From: Canariomyces notabilis | Lineage: Eukaryota > Ascomycota > Sordariomycetes > Sordariales > Chaetomiaceae | Assembly: GCF_033297395.1 (NCBI RefSeq) | Contig: NW_027041826.1 | Coordinates: 248,001-312,000 of the forward strand | DNA: 64,000 bases | Direction: 5' to 3' | In this document: positions 10,382-22,268 of the stretch, piece after piece | How positions within the stretch are numbered: position 1 is the first letter of the stretch | How the letters are laid out: every line of letters starts with the position of its first letter | Notes under the pieces: model-generated | The model's database searches: none | What the model saw: the letters and a program-made list of their open reading frames with translations, nothing else | Told to the model about the DNA's origin: nothing | Position numbers and translations under genes: made by a program

Positions 10382-13300
10382 ATGGCTGAGCGACCAACTT
10401 CCGCCTCATCGAGGCGAACAAAGCCAAGCAGTGACGACGCTATCGGGCACTTCGTTATTGATAAGGAGATAGGGAAGGGGAGCTTTGCTCAGGTTTACTC
10501 TGGCCGCCACAAGGTGAGCTTGATCCCGCCGCCGCCTGTAGTTCATGGCATGTCGTTCGTAACCGCCGTCATAAGCCTTGGCGGTCTGGGCTGCTGTTGT
10601 GTTTGCTCCTGTGCCAAATTCGTGCTTTCTAACCTCGGTTGATGCATCTACTAACATGGGTTTTCAGGTCACCGGTGCCTTGGTCGCCATAAAATCTGTT
10701 GAGCTTGGCCGTCTAAACAAGAAACTCAAGGAAAATCTCTATGGCGAGATCAAGATTCTCAAGAAGCTCCGTCACCCCCATATTGTTGCCCTTCATGACT
10801 GCGTCGAGTCGGCTACACATATCAACCTTATCATGGAGTATTGCGAGCTTGGGGACTTGTCGTTGTTCATCCGCAAGCGGGACAAGTTGATCACTAATTC
10901 GGCCACGCATGAGCTCGCGCGCAAGTACCCCGTGGCGCCCAATTCGGGCTTGCACGAAGTCGTTACCCGCCACTTTCTGAAGCAGCTTGCCAGTGCCCTC
11001 AAGTTCTTGCGAGAGGGTAACTTTGTCCACCGGGATGTCAAGCCCCAAAACCTGCTGCTGCTCCCTTCACCGCAGTGGAGGGAGGCCAACAAGACGGTGA
11101 AGCAGATTCTAAGTGCCAGTCACGATTCCCTCACGCCGGCCGCTGGACTGCCCTCGCTTCCCATGCTCAAGCTGGCCGATTTCGGGTTTGCTCGTGTCTT
11201 GCCTTCCACGTCGCTGGCTGAGACCCTCTGTGGATCGCCGCTGTACATGGCTCCCGAAATCTTGCGCTATGAGCGGTACGGCTCAAAAGCGGACCTGTGG
11301 TCGGTTGGCACCGTGCTGTACGAGATGGCGACAGGAAAGCCGCCATTCCGGGCCGGAAACCATGTGGAGCTAGTCCGGAAAATCGAGGCTGCGGATGATG
11401 TTATCAAATTCCCCCGTGACTCCATTGTCAGTTCCGAGTTGAAGGGCCTGATTCGAGCTCTGCTTAAGCGGAATCCGGTGGAACGTATGAGCTTCGCCGA
11501 TTTCTTCGACCATCCCGTCATTACTGGGCCCATTCCGGACCTCGTTGAGGATGATATTTTAGACCAGGAAAGGCAATTCGCGAAAGAGGCAAGGGCCGCT
11601 GCAAAGCCGGACGAGGCCCCGACGCTATCGCGTAAACAGTCTGTCCGGCGAAATCCTGCGGAGCAGGAGGTCGTTCTTCCGTCGCCAAAGCCGCGCCGGT
11701 CGTCACCACTCGCAACTCCTATTGAGCCCAAGCCAAATCCTTTAGAGCAGATATCCAACCCCCGTGAGCATCTGAGCTACTCCCCGCGACAGGATTCCGG
11801 CGAAGCGTTCGGCATACGCCGTCCACAGGTCCAGCCGTCTACTTCGGCCCCGACTCGGCCTATCTCGTATGTGGACAGGAGTCGGCGGTATTCAAATGCC
11901 TCGTTGAGGGCAGCCCTCCGTGAAGCCCAAGCCTCATCTGAATTCAGCCGTGACGATCCATCAAATCACGCCAAGTCGAAGAGTAGACCCCTTACCGAAG
12001 AAGAAAAGGCTGCCCAAGACGTGGCGTTTGAGCGCGATTACATATTTGTCGACAAGACTGCTGTCGAGGTCAATGCGCTTGCAGACCAAATATCCCTGTA
12101 TCCGCAGCAATCGCAGTCTCCAAAGTCTGGCCAGATCGTTAGGCGCGCCACACAGCAAGGGAACCCGACGTCGATAACCGGGGCTGTGCCCAGCCACTCG
12201 TCCAGAAACCACCACGGCCGAGGAGACCACTATCGGCAAGCTTCATACGACAAACCCCTGTCCAGCAGCCCCAGCTCGACGACCTCAGCTATCTCAAAGG
12301 CCATCCAAGACGCTAGCATCAGGTTATTCGGCTTCAAATATACGCCCCACCTGCTCGGCCGAGGGCAATCACCGCCGCAGATCTACAGTCCGTTCCCGGC
12401 TTACCCGACACCTTCCGTACCGGCTGGCTTGATCTCGGATGGGAAACAAGGCACTCCAGTGGATGAGGATTCCCGAGTGGCCCAATGCATTGAGGACTAC
12501 GCAACGCGAAGTGACGTTGTGTACGGTTTCGCCGAGGTCAAGTATAAGCAACTCGTCCCACTAGCTCCTTCTATGGAACATGGTCTTGGGGGTGTCCCCG
12601 CCGACAAGATGGCAGAGGACGATGAGGGGCTCACGGCGGAGGCGGTGGTCGCGCTCTCTGAAGAAGCCCTGGTGCTCTACGTCAAGGCCCTGTCACTCCT
12701 CGCAAAGTCAATGGACATTGCTAGCCTATGGTGGTCACGCAAGAGCCGGGCCGATTCTAGCAACAGCATCCACCCGGCCGCTCGGGACGCTGTCAACAGC
12801 CAGGCATTGGCCTTGAAGATCAATGCCGCCGTCCAGTGGATCCGGTCCCGGTTTAATGAGGTCCTGGAGAAGGCCGAAATCGTGCGGTTAAAACTAATCG
12901 AGGCACAGAAGCAGCTACCCGAGGAACATCCTAGCCATCCCAGCAACCACCCGCCCGAGGCAAATTCCATTAGTGGCTCGGGGGCCGAAGGCGTATTCCT
13001 CTCTGCCGGCATAAGCGCCGAGAAGCTGATGTACGACCGAGCCGTCGAGATGAGCCGCACGGCCGCTATCAACGAGATTGCAAGCGAAGATCTTCCTGGG
13101 TGTGAGATCTCGTACATCACGGCCATCCGCATGCTAGAGGCCGTGCTGGATAATGACGATGACCACCTGCCCAAACTCCGCGGCTCGACATCGTCTAGGG
13201 ATGAAAAAACCGTCGCCACTCGCGACGAAGCCTCGGGCGAGATGAGTGGCGACGACAAGCAGACTGTTCAAAAGAGTAGGCTACTCGCTCAGTGGGTCAC

Positions 13301-13468
13301 TTTGTCCGTAATTTTGCTGACATTATGCCTGCAGTGATTCAGATGGTCAGCCAGAGGCTTGCATCCCTCCGGAAGAGGATGCATGCGATTGCCATGGCAT
13401 CAAGAAGCCAGCAGCAGCAACAACAGATCATGGCGCGGCGCCGCAGCGGCGATATGACGCCCCGGTGA
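10382..13468 (+). CDS. ATG1: Serine/threonine protein kinase Atg1 (autophagy initiation)
   Basis: Three exons, 10382-10513, 10668-13275 and 13335-13468, encode 957 aa. Atg1 is the catalytic core of the autophagy initiation complex with Atg13/Atg17. The kinase domain shows the glycine loop IGKGSFAQVYSG (about 30-41), catalytic Lys in VAIK (K53), HRDVKPQN (about 164-171), DFG (about 215) and MAPEIL. A YIFV motif at about 502-505 matches the position of the Atg8-interacting motif in fungal Atg1. The C-terminal third is the Atg13-binding tandem MIT-like region. The last intron (59 bp) removes an early stop; the final exon adds a basic, Gln-rich tail. Intron 1 is 154 bp with a CTAAC branch site. 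The long ATG-poor leader and the uORF suggest translational control. Confidence 0.95.
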
Positions 13469-15527
13469 CACCTGCCTCGTGTAACAGTCGAGGGTAGGAT
13501 GGTCGGCTCAGCGAGCCTAACGAACAGTGGCCAAGACCTCGGAGATCGCGGTTACCACATGGCTGGATAGCCACTTGGGCCGCCCCACGGCTGCAGCTGT
13601 TCCCCTTCCCACGGTCGGGGCTTTGCCCCTGGTCCCCTGCCTTATGTTAAACATGGGGTGAGGGGAGCTTTCTATTCCCTTCTTGTTTTACCTCACCGTT
13701 GCAACTTCGCTTAGACTCGAAGAACAACGACGTTATTCATGCATTGGAGTTGGCGGACGGGTGCTGTCGTGTTTATGTATGAGCATGCCGAGTTGTTTTG
13801 GTCTAGCTTTCGAGATCGGTGTCTGCTGGAGAGTCCGGGCTTGGAAGGGTCCGACGCGGATATCACACGCACAAAGTACTCGGTACCCGCTACCTGCCGA
13901 ACAAATTTGTCGTGGCGTTTTTGGTTTGGGAAGCAGGCGGGCTTCAAGATTTATAGGCAGGGGTATTGGTTGGATGAACACTCTTTCTTACTCTGTTTTC
14001 CTGCCTCGTCCCTCTTGCTGGCCAATTCTCCTCGGTGTTTTTGGTGATTTGGTTTATGGCGCGGGGGGTGTTGGGGCTGGTTGGTTCTCGTATATTCCCG
14101 TTTTCCATCAGACCTACTAGGCTCTCTGTGAATATTCTCGTTTGATCTTCCCATGGGCTCCCGTGTGTATTCTTATTGTTTTGTCTCCACGGAGAGCATG
14201 CAATGGAATGGAAAGGAAGGGAGAGAGGCAATGAATGGGTTGGTAACCTCCCCCCGTCGGCGAACCAAGCCTGCCTCTACCCCCCTTTTTCTCTCACATT
14301 ATTACGTACTTTGGCTGGAATGGGTGGTTGAAGAGGTGCAGTAAGGCGCGGCGTTTCTTCGTTCTTCTGTCTTCTCTTTCGGATGGAAATGGGACTTGCA
14401 TATGGTGTTATAGCTTGGCTTTTCGCTCTTCTTCCCTTTCTTCTCTTTTTTTACCTTTTTGCACACGACGCCGCGGGACCCCTGCTGCAGGGGCGTAGGG
14501 TATGAACAGACAGAGAATGGCACGATTGCAGACAGGATATGCAAGCAGGCAGGCAGGCAGGAAGGCAGGCGAGCAGGCAGACAGATATATATGCGATGCG
14601 GATGCGAATGTCATCGCGAAGTGGGGGGTGCATTCACCTACATCTCTGTGCTGTGCTGTGTTGGGTATGGTTCTGTCCAGCTGTAAGTGTGTATGGTGGG
14701 TTGGTATGACTCTCTTCTCTTCCTCGACGACGCTTTGTGACTGGGTTGTCGGATATGTGACACAGTCGACTGTGTTGATAGTTACACCTCATGTGATGAT
14801 TGTTTCGGGTCAACAGGGTGTCAGGAACCGGCTTTCGGGCTGTCTGTTCTACGAATTATTAGTTGATGAGGAAGCGGGAGAGAGATAGACTGAGCTATAT
14901 CCTACCCACATGACCAATGCCGTAGGCTATCAATCTAGAGGAGGCAAGGGTCATGTTTTATTGTTCTGATTCCATTTTGTGCGTGTGCTTTGTTTTGTTT
15001 ACTCTCATCCTGATTTACCAAGCCCCCTGGATTTGACCGTCGGTCAATGCAATTCGGACACACCATGATTCACGGAATATCGAGTCTTGCATATTTTAGA
15101 CGGTCCAAAAGCAATCCGTCATCCCCTTAACTGTTCAATTTGATTGTTTTCCCATCATCTCTTCGCCCTCCCCCTCCCTTCCCCCCCCTTCTTTTCTCAT
15201 GCGCTCCCGCAAACCCGCTGATTGCACAAAAACGATCAGCAGCATTATCATATTGGAGGTATTAGACCGAAGCAACGGCGCGTTTTATTCTAGTACGTTA
15301 TCAAGAGGACCGAATAGCCGAACGTTAACGATCTTGATCAGTGGAAACACAGCGATTGACGACTTGCAGGTGTATCGTCCGTAATCACCCTGATTCATGC
15401 ATTACAAGCCGGAGAGCTAGATGTCCCTCTAGGAGTCCATAGAGCTTTTCTATAGTACGGGCTCTTGTACGATACAACGATCACAGCCGCCAGAGCACTG
15501 TTTTTCCACCAAGAGCCACCCACACAC
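13469..15527. other. Intergenic between convergent ATG1 and MFS gene
   Basis: 2.06 kb expected to hold both 3' UTRs. It contains GCAG-type tandem repeats at 14545-14584. The ORFs are short and unrelated to any family I know. Confidence 0.6.
14545..14584. repeat. GCAG-type tetranucleotide repeat
   Basis: Imperfect GCAG/GAAG units in tandem within the intergenic region after ATG1. Confidence 0.85.
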
Positions 15528-17471
15528 TCAAAGCATGTACCTAAACTCCGGGTTGAGATCCTACAATTCCGTAAGTCAGCTCAGGAATCACATGTTGAAA
15601 AAAGCAGAACCGGAGCGATGTGAAATCGGACGAAGAATTGAAAAACTTACCCCCAGTTCCGTCTTCTCATGTTCCGTCAGGTTGAGATCCCGCGGCTGCC
15701 GACGGCGCTTCCTATTCTCCGTCATGATGGAAAAGGCATAGGCGGCGCAGGAGACCAGACTGAGGCAGATGAAGGAGACGCAAATGGCGTAGCCCTTCTT
15801 GAAGAAGGGGGCATCAGACGTCACGAAGGAGTAGGTGGAGATGATGCCGCCAATGTTTCCGAAACCTGTTTCCGGATCAGTCACGAACAGACGGATCATT
15901 TCCTAGCAAACCTAGCAAAATGAGGAGAGAGGAGAAAAACCCACCAATCTGCCACGCACTCCCCACCGCACGCCGATGGTGTCCTCCCAGATTCATATTG
16001 AACCAGCACACTACAACAGGCATAGCCGAGTAAGTGCCCATGCAGATGAGGAACAGCGCGGCGTACTGCACGGGCAGGTTATCGTGCACGCTTAGCAGCA
16101 CGGCGAATCCCGAGATGGAGACCAGGACGGCGCCGACGATAAAGAGAAAACGGTGCTGGAGCCAGTCGGACAGAGTGGCGACGATCATGGCAAAGCCAAA
16201 CGCCACGGCCCAGGGCGGGACGGAGCGCAGCTGCGTCTGGATCGGGTCGTACTTGTAGCTCTGAATGATGGTGGGCGAGAAATAGGCGTACGAGTAGGCC
16301 GGCACGATCAGCCCAAAGTACATGAAGCCGCCCAGCCAGATGCGGTAGTCGGCCATGACGGTGCGCACGTCGCGCAGCGTGATGGGCCGCTCTGCCCCGC
16401 TGTTGCCCTGGTCGGCGCGCAGCCGCGCCTTGACGAACTCGCGCTCGTCTGGGGGTAGCCAGGTCTAGTAGGTGCTTTCTGTTAGTGTGTGGGAAGTCAT
16501 GAAACGGGTGAAGGGGAGTCTGGGGACGTACCGCTTGTTCGGGGAAGGAAGGAAAGGTGAACAGAAACACCACTCCAATGAGCACGGTGACACACCCTTC
16601 GAGGATAAAGATCCAGCGCCACCCGCGGTAGCCCTGCATGTAGTCCATCTTGCCAATGGCCGAGGCCAAGAGCCCGCCAAAGGCGCCCGCCAGCGACGTG
16701 GACGAGAAGAAGAGGGAGAAGCGTTTCTGCGCCTCGTGTCGCCGGTACCATGTGCTCAGGAGGTAAAAGCAGCCAGGGAACATGCCTAAAGTGATACAAG
16801 TCAGCCCCCCCTTCTATAACCCCCCCCCACGCCTCCCGGATTCTTCAGAAAATCATACCGCATTCAAACAAGCCCAAAAAGAACCTCGTCGCCAGAATTC
16901 CCGAATAGTTCTGCACGAATCCCTGGAGGACCGTCACCAGCCCAAACCCCAGACAGCACACCGACAACCACACGCGGGGCGAGAAGCGCTTCAGCAGCAG
17001 GTTTGACGGGATCTCGCACAGGATGTAGGGCACAAAAAAGATGGTCAGGGCCGTGTTGTACTCGACGCCGCCCATGCCGAGGTCGGCCTCGAGCCCGAAA
17101 GCGCGGGCGTTGGCAATGTTGACGCGGTCCAGGAAGGCCAGCAGGTACAGCACAATCACAAAGGGTATGATGTGCACGTCAATCTTGGTCGTGATTTTGC
17201 GTTCTGTCGTGTGCGGCGGGCATACCACCACCACCTCACCCAGCCCGTTGCCGTTGCCGTTGCCGTTGGTCATGGATGAAGAGTCGTAGGCCGGGTATCC
17301 GGGTAAGCCGGCCTCGACCCCGGCCGTGGCGGCTTCCTGACGCTTGCTCTCGGACTCGGAGTGGTCCGCATCTGTGAGTGACACATGGTTAGGCATGCAG
17401 GGCCAGATGGATACCCGGGACATGGAAGGTGTCCGGTGGAAGGTCGGCCTACGGTGTTTGAGTTTGGTCAT
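15528..17471 (-). CDS. MFS transporter, anion:cation symporter (Dal5/Tna1-like) family
   Basis: Six exons on the minus strand: 17471-17453, 17371-16859, 16785-16532, 16464-15945, 15865-15651 and 15560-15528, giving 517 aa. Family features include a membrane domain beginning with FLDRVNIANARAFGLE, the FFVPYILCEIPSNLLLKRFSPR segment, ECGMFPGCFYLLSTWYRR and the C-terminal WQIGFGNIGGIIST. The very end, LGDLNPEFRYML, matches the common LGD..P.FRY.L tail of the family. Members carry allantoate, nicotinate, pantothenate and similar anions; the substrate cannot be read from sequence. The first intron (81 bp) is a multiple of three without stops, so its removal is probable but not certain. A TATA box lies about 90 bp upstream. 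Confidence 0.85.
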
Positions 17472-19491
17472 GGCGGTTTCGGTCGTGTGTAGCCTGTCCT
17501 CCCTCTCGCCCAATGGTCCCCGCAAAGAGCTCAGTACCACCTCAAGCAAGGTGGTGTATGTATATATACCAAGGAGCTCTTGAGTATCGCTTGGAGATAT
17601 GTGAACTACGATGTCGTCGGGCCTGGCTGAGGGAAGACGAAGGAGACAAAACTGAAGAGCGGAGAGGGGGATGATGGATCTAGATCCTACCACAGCCCGT
17701 GACGCACCGCGAGGGTTTTATTTTAACCCTGTTCCTGCAGCATATTTTGTAAAAGGCAATGAATGACCTACTAGCGTGAGAGTAGTACAGTCATGGTCGT
17801 ACAATTTGCTGAGTGAGTGAGTGAGGGCCTGGTCGGACCGGCCCTGGATCGGCGCTGACCTCGGTCCACCTTTTCGCTGCTCGCTGTCCACTGGTCCGGG
17901 TCACCGGGGTCGTTTATACGACCTTCCTTGTCGAGTACCCAGATGGATGCAACCACAGGGGAATGTCTTACCCCACATCTGCGGGTAGTGCCTGCTGGTC
18001 AGACATCATCCCTGAGCTCCATGTCGTGTCATGTTCTCTCGCTGCTGCTGGCGGCTCAAGCATGGGCAAGCAGCATTTGGAAATTGGAACTTCTGTGCAC
18101 TGTCCCGGCATTGAAGAACTAACGTTGACTAATTGGCAGGGATTGTCCCTGACGCTCAACGTTTTCTGTCTGTCACCTGATTTCTAGCTGAAGTTGGAGT
18201 CTCTCGTAGTCGCTGCTAGGCTGCCGAGAGAGGAATAGGTTTCTAGAAGCTGTTCCTTGCTCGCGTTGGGATGATGGCGACTTGGTGTTATGGAAGTTTT
18301 CTACACATCTGTGTGGAAGGAGGTAAGTGGCGTTCTGGCCAAGCGTGCTCACCAATGCAAATATGCGGAGTGCATGCGTCTAGTGTATTGTGCCGTTCTC
18401 ACATGCCGATATGTACTCTCTTTTTCTCTTCCTCACCCTCTTTTGCCATTTCGTCTCTTCCTTTTCCTATTTCAAAGAAACCACACTGGCTGAGACTGGT
18501 TTGCAAGACGCACGGGCTCGGCCAAAATTCAGGGATTTCAGAAAAACTGGAGCAACATCCGAGATCGCCGCAAAATGGGCAAAATGATACGGAGCTGGGG
18601 GAGCTAAGTCGCGGCCATCGGAGTCAAGGTAAGCTTTTCCCCACACCCGGGTGGCTTGGACAGGGGTGTCCGGCAACCGCCTCACACTAGGCTGTTACTC
18701 CGCACCTCGGCGCGTTCTACACTTCGGTCTACAACTGCGGGGAAAGTCCCCCGGGACTCCAGGTTGCATTCCATCTGTCACTCTACGAAGTAGTAGTGTA
18801 CGCGGGGAAGATCGACGATGGGATCACCAGCGGCAACAAGATTGATCTGATGAAAAGCTTTCTGTTTCTTCCTGCCAACAGCCCTCGTCAACACAACATA
18901 AACAGTCATTCCATCATCAGATCCCCATCAGAGAACCTCTCTACACCTTCTCAAAGGGATAACTCTACACATTCAAAACCACACAGGGTACATCATCATC
19001 AATGCTTATCCAACTAGGCTACCCCGGCCAGGGTCGCCTTCCATTGCCATCCGTCTGCTTTGTTTTCTTCCCTGGTTGACTCCGATGCTTTTGGTGCTGT
19101 GTACGTATATAAATAAATAAAAAAGGGGGAAGGGGCCAAACAAACCGGGTCAACGTGGACGGCTGAGCCCTCGCTTGAAACGCTATTTTTCCCGCCGAAA
19201 CAGAAGACAACAATAAAAAGGGGAATCTTGTGATGGGGTTAAAAGGGAAATGGCAAAATAACCAACGTGTCTAGATAGGGGATCCGTAACTGCCCGGCTC
19301 GATATTCAGCCTGTGACCAACTGCCTTTGACGGCACGTCGACAGCTAGACAGAACATCGTCATGCAAAACCGGGTATATCGTGATAACATTCGTAACGGC
19401 GTTGTTGAATGGCCAAGGCTCATAATGTCTCGGTTCGTAGATGCAGTAGCCTAGTTGAAGCGATCATGACGAGCCGCCGACCGAACAACAT
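17472..19491. other. Intergenic between MFS gene and RhoGAP gene
   Basis: 2.0 kb holding the MFS promoter and the 3' side of the RhoGAP gene. I see no supported coding region. Confidence 0.6.
17561..17568 (-). promoter_or_regulatory. TATA box of the MFS gene
   Basis: Palindromic TATATATA, 90 bp upstream of the start codon at 17471 on the minus strand. Its placement is good for a core promoter. Confidence 0.5.
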
Positions 19492-22268
19492 TTATTGTTG
19501 CGAGGCCGGCGCCGGTGGTGGGGGCTGCGGTTGCGCTGTCTGCGGTTGTGGCGGTGACTGCTTGTCTTCTTCGGAGCGTTTCAGATCCAGACTTTTCCCT
19601 CGCGCCGATGAGAGGAGGCTAGAACCCAATGACACTGTTCGCTCCCCGGGCGGCGACTTGTTTCTCCGTTGTTCGACATGCTCCTTGTGTTCGCGGTACT
19701 TGTTTTTGATCCAGTTGCCAAACTTCTTGGGGTCATCCTTGTTCTCTTTATCCTCAGCATTGAACATCGCGCGATCCGAAGAGTCTCCAGTCGAGGTTTG
19801 CGCTAGCTTTTGCGCCGAGCTGCCTACTGATGTGCTGCTGGTGTCGGCATTCGAGTTCGATCCGAAACCCGGCTGTGGCGACGCAACTGACGGCGGTGCA
19901 GCTGCTGCGAGCTCATCCTTTTTTCGTGAAAGACGCCATCGCCTCCTCTTCTCCTTCTCGTTAGGAGTACCAGGCACTGTACTGTCTACCCCGTCTTCGA
20001 CCTGGTCAAGATCGGAGCCTTCATTGAAAGAGCTGTTTAAAGAAGTTGGCGGGGACTTCTTGCTTTTCAAACTTGTCTCGGCACCAGGAGGAGCAAGACT
20101 GTCCGCATGGGCGTCGCTGGGAGGAGCTTGAGAAGTGCGCGGCGGGGTCTCTGAAGGCGCACCGCCAGACGATGCAGCCACAGGTCTGTCGTTGCCCGCA
20201 GTCCTTGAAACAGACTGTATTGTTTCGAGGGGGTTCGGCAGCTCCGCATTGGGCGAAACTGTTGTTGAATAGGGGAGCGAGGCTGTTGAACTATGAGCGC
20301 TAGGATTTGCACTTCCTGGGCCCCTCTTCTTCTTCAGCTTGTTCATCTGGCGGCCGCTGTCACTGTCGGTAGTCGACATCCTCTGGAACAGGTTTTGTAT
20401 TTTCCGCTCTTTGGACGGGGTGGTGGGTTCTGGAGTCGTGGGCTCCAGAAGCCTTTCCTGGCTTCTTGCTCCGGGAACAGACAGGCCAAGCTGAGACGTA
20501 GACGGAGCTGTCGAAGCCTGTATCGATGGCGCCGATGTCCTATCAGAAGCTGCGCCAACTTCTCCGACAATCGCTGGCGGGGATATTACGGGGGCCGCCG
20601 GTGAAAGAGAGGTTAGGGGGGCGACATCATTCCGAGAGGAAAACCTCCCGGACTGCAAGGCCGGTGACTTCTTTGAGGGCACAGTGTTGCTACGAGCCAG
20701 ACCGCCGGTTGGGGTTGCCGTCAATGCTGGGCTACCCGGGCTGGGGGCGCCATTGGAATGGAAAGATCGCCTTGACGACGTAGACTTGTTCCGTCGGATC
20801 GAACCGTCCCTGGCAACACTCTCGGCTCCGGCACTTGCAGTTGACGCAGAACGAGTGATGCCGGGCTTCGGGTTCGGCGTTGAAGGGAGTACCGGGGTGC
20901 CTTGCTGCACCTCTTGCACCGTCTTCTCATCCGCTGCCGTGCCTTGCATCCCGATGAGAAAATGGTCCTGGTTCTCAATGAGGAAGATGATGACATCTTG
21001 GTTCAGACGATACTCCTCAGGTGCCATTGCGTGATTAGGGTGTGAGAGCATGCCAGGCTGAAAAATGGCAGCTAGATTCTGCGGCGTCATCCGATTCTGA
21101 TCCGACTTGGCAGCGAATACCGCGAGCAGGTCAAGAATGTAGAGAAGCAGCTGGCGGTTCAAAGGGGGCAGCTCAGTGATGAGCTGCTGGTACCTCGCAA
21201 TGGCCGCAGCCTCGTCAAAGGCTCCGACCGGATGAGCTCCTTGCGCATCGCCAGCCCCATGGGCTCTGGCTCCCTTCAATGGTTCTCGGAACTTTTCGTA
21301 GAGATCTAGAGGGACCACCGGCTCGGGAAGGTCGTTGAGATAGCGACGGAGGACATTTGCGGCATCGTGAACGGTGTAACCATCCCATACTAGCCCTTTT
21401 CCGTATCTATCTGGCGAGTCAAAAACCGTCTTCAGCTCCTTGATCCGCTTCTCAGACCCGTTGAGACGGAAGATGCCTTCAACCTCGGTGGCTTTGAAAA
21501 ACGTCAGCAAGTTGCTTACGGGCCATTACGAGCAGAAGAATAATAAATTTTGTATTGGTACATACCTCTTTCCTTCAAGAATACTCCACACTTCGCAACC
21601 ACAATCGGCACATAGCCGTAAATATAACTCTTGCCATCCTCGTCGACGAGCGAAATGGCCACGTTGGCATAGGTGATGCTCTGCCGCAAAGGGACGCCGA
21701 ATATGCCTTGGGGACGATATTCTGCGTCGATTAGCTTCATTCTCACAGCAGATGGTTCCGAGGAGGATGGACAAGAGCGCTTGGCGGAGCGCCATGTCAA
21801 CGCACGGCGGACTCCACTGGACTTGGGCATTTCTGGTGGTCTTGCAAGGAGACCTTGACTCATATCGGCACTTGCTCGATGAACAGCGGGTTTTTGCTCC
21901 TGGAAGACCATGTCTTGCTGGGACCTAGACCCATCAATGTCCTCCAGAAAGTTGAATCTCTTTCTATGGGGTATGGATCTGGGAGAGGTATTTATGGTGG
22001 ATGGGGCGGCTATACCGTGTGACTCCTCCTGGTGCCTTGAAGGGAGCTTGAAACCCTTCCACCAAGACCGTAGATCGCGCTTGCTTGGTGGAGCGGCAGG
22101 AGATTGTGATTGGGGCGCATCGGGGACGCCGGTAGGGAATGGGGCGCTTGCCCGGGGCTGTTGTTGTTGTTGCTGTTGTTGTTGCTGCTGCTGCTGCTGA
22201 TGCTGGTGTTGGTGTTGCTGCTGGGAAGAGGGCGCCTGGGGTGCTGGCGTAGGTGTAGCGGACGTCAT
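19492..22268 (-). CDS. RhoGAP domain protein, Sac7/Bag7-like
   Basis: Two exons, 22268-21566 and 21491-19492, encode 900 aa. It should stimulate GTP hydrolysis by a Rho GTPase (Sac7-type proteins act on Rho1 in wall integrity and actin control). The GAP domain spans about residues 195-385: GIFGVPLRQSITYANVAIS starts it, the arginine finger is R243 in VEGIFRLNGS, and MTPQNLAAIFQPGML follows. The N-terminus has a polyglutamine/histidine tract. The C-terminal half is Ser/Pro-rich and looks disordered, with a basic RRRWRLSRKK patch. The 74 bp intron was placed by frame: only the acceptor after CAAAG restores the KERATEVEGIF-like reading. The start at 22268 is the first ATG in frame; more upstream codons are open but begin without ATG. 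Confidence 0.85.
22158..22228. repeat. CAG/CAA tract coding polyglutamine
   Basis: CTG/TTG triplets on the plus strand encode Gln/His in the N-terminus of the RhoGAP protein. Mixed CAG and CAA codons limit slippage, but length variation between strains is likely. Confidence 0.9.
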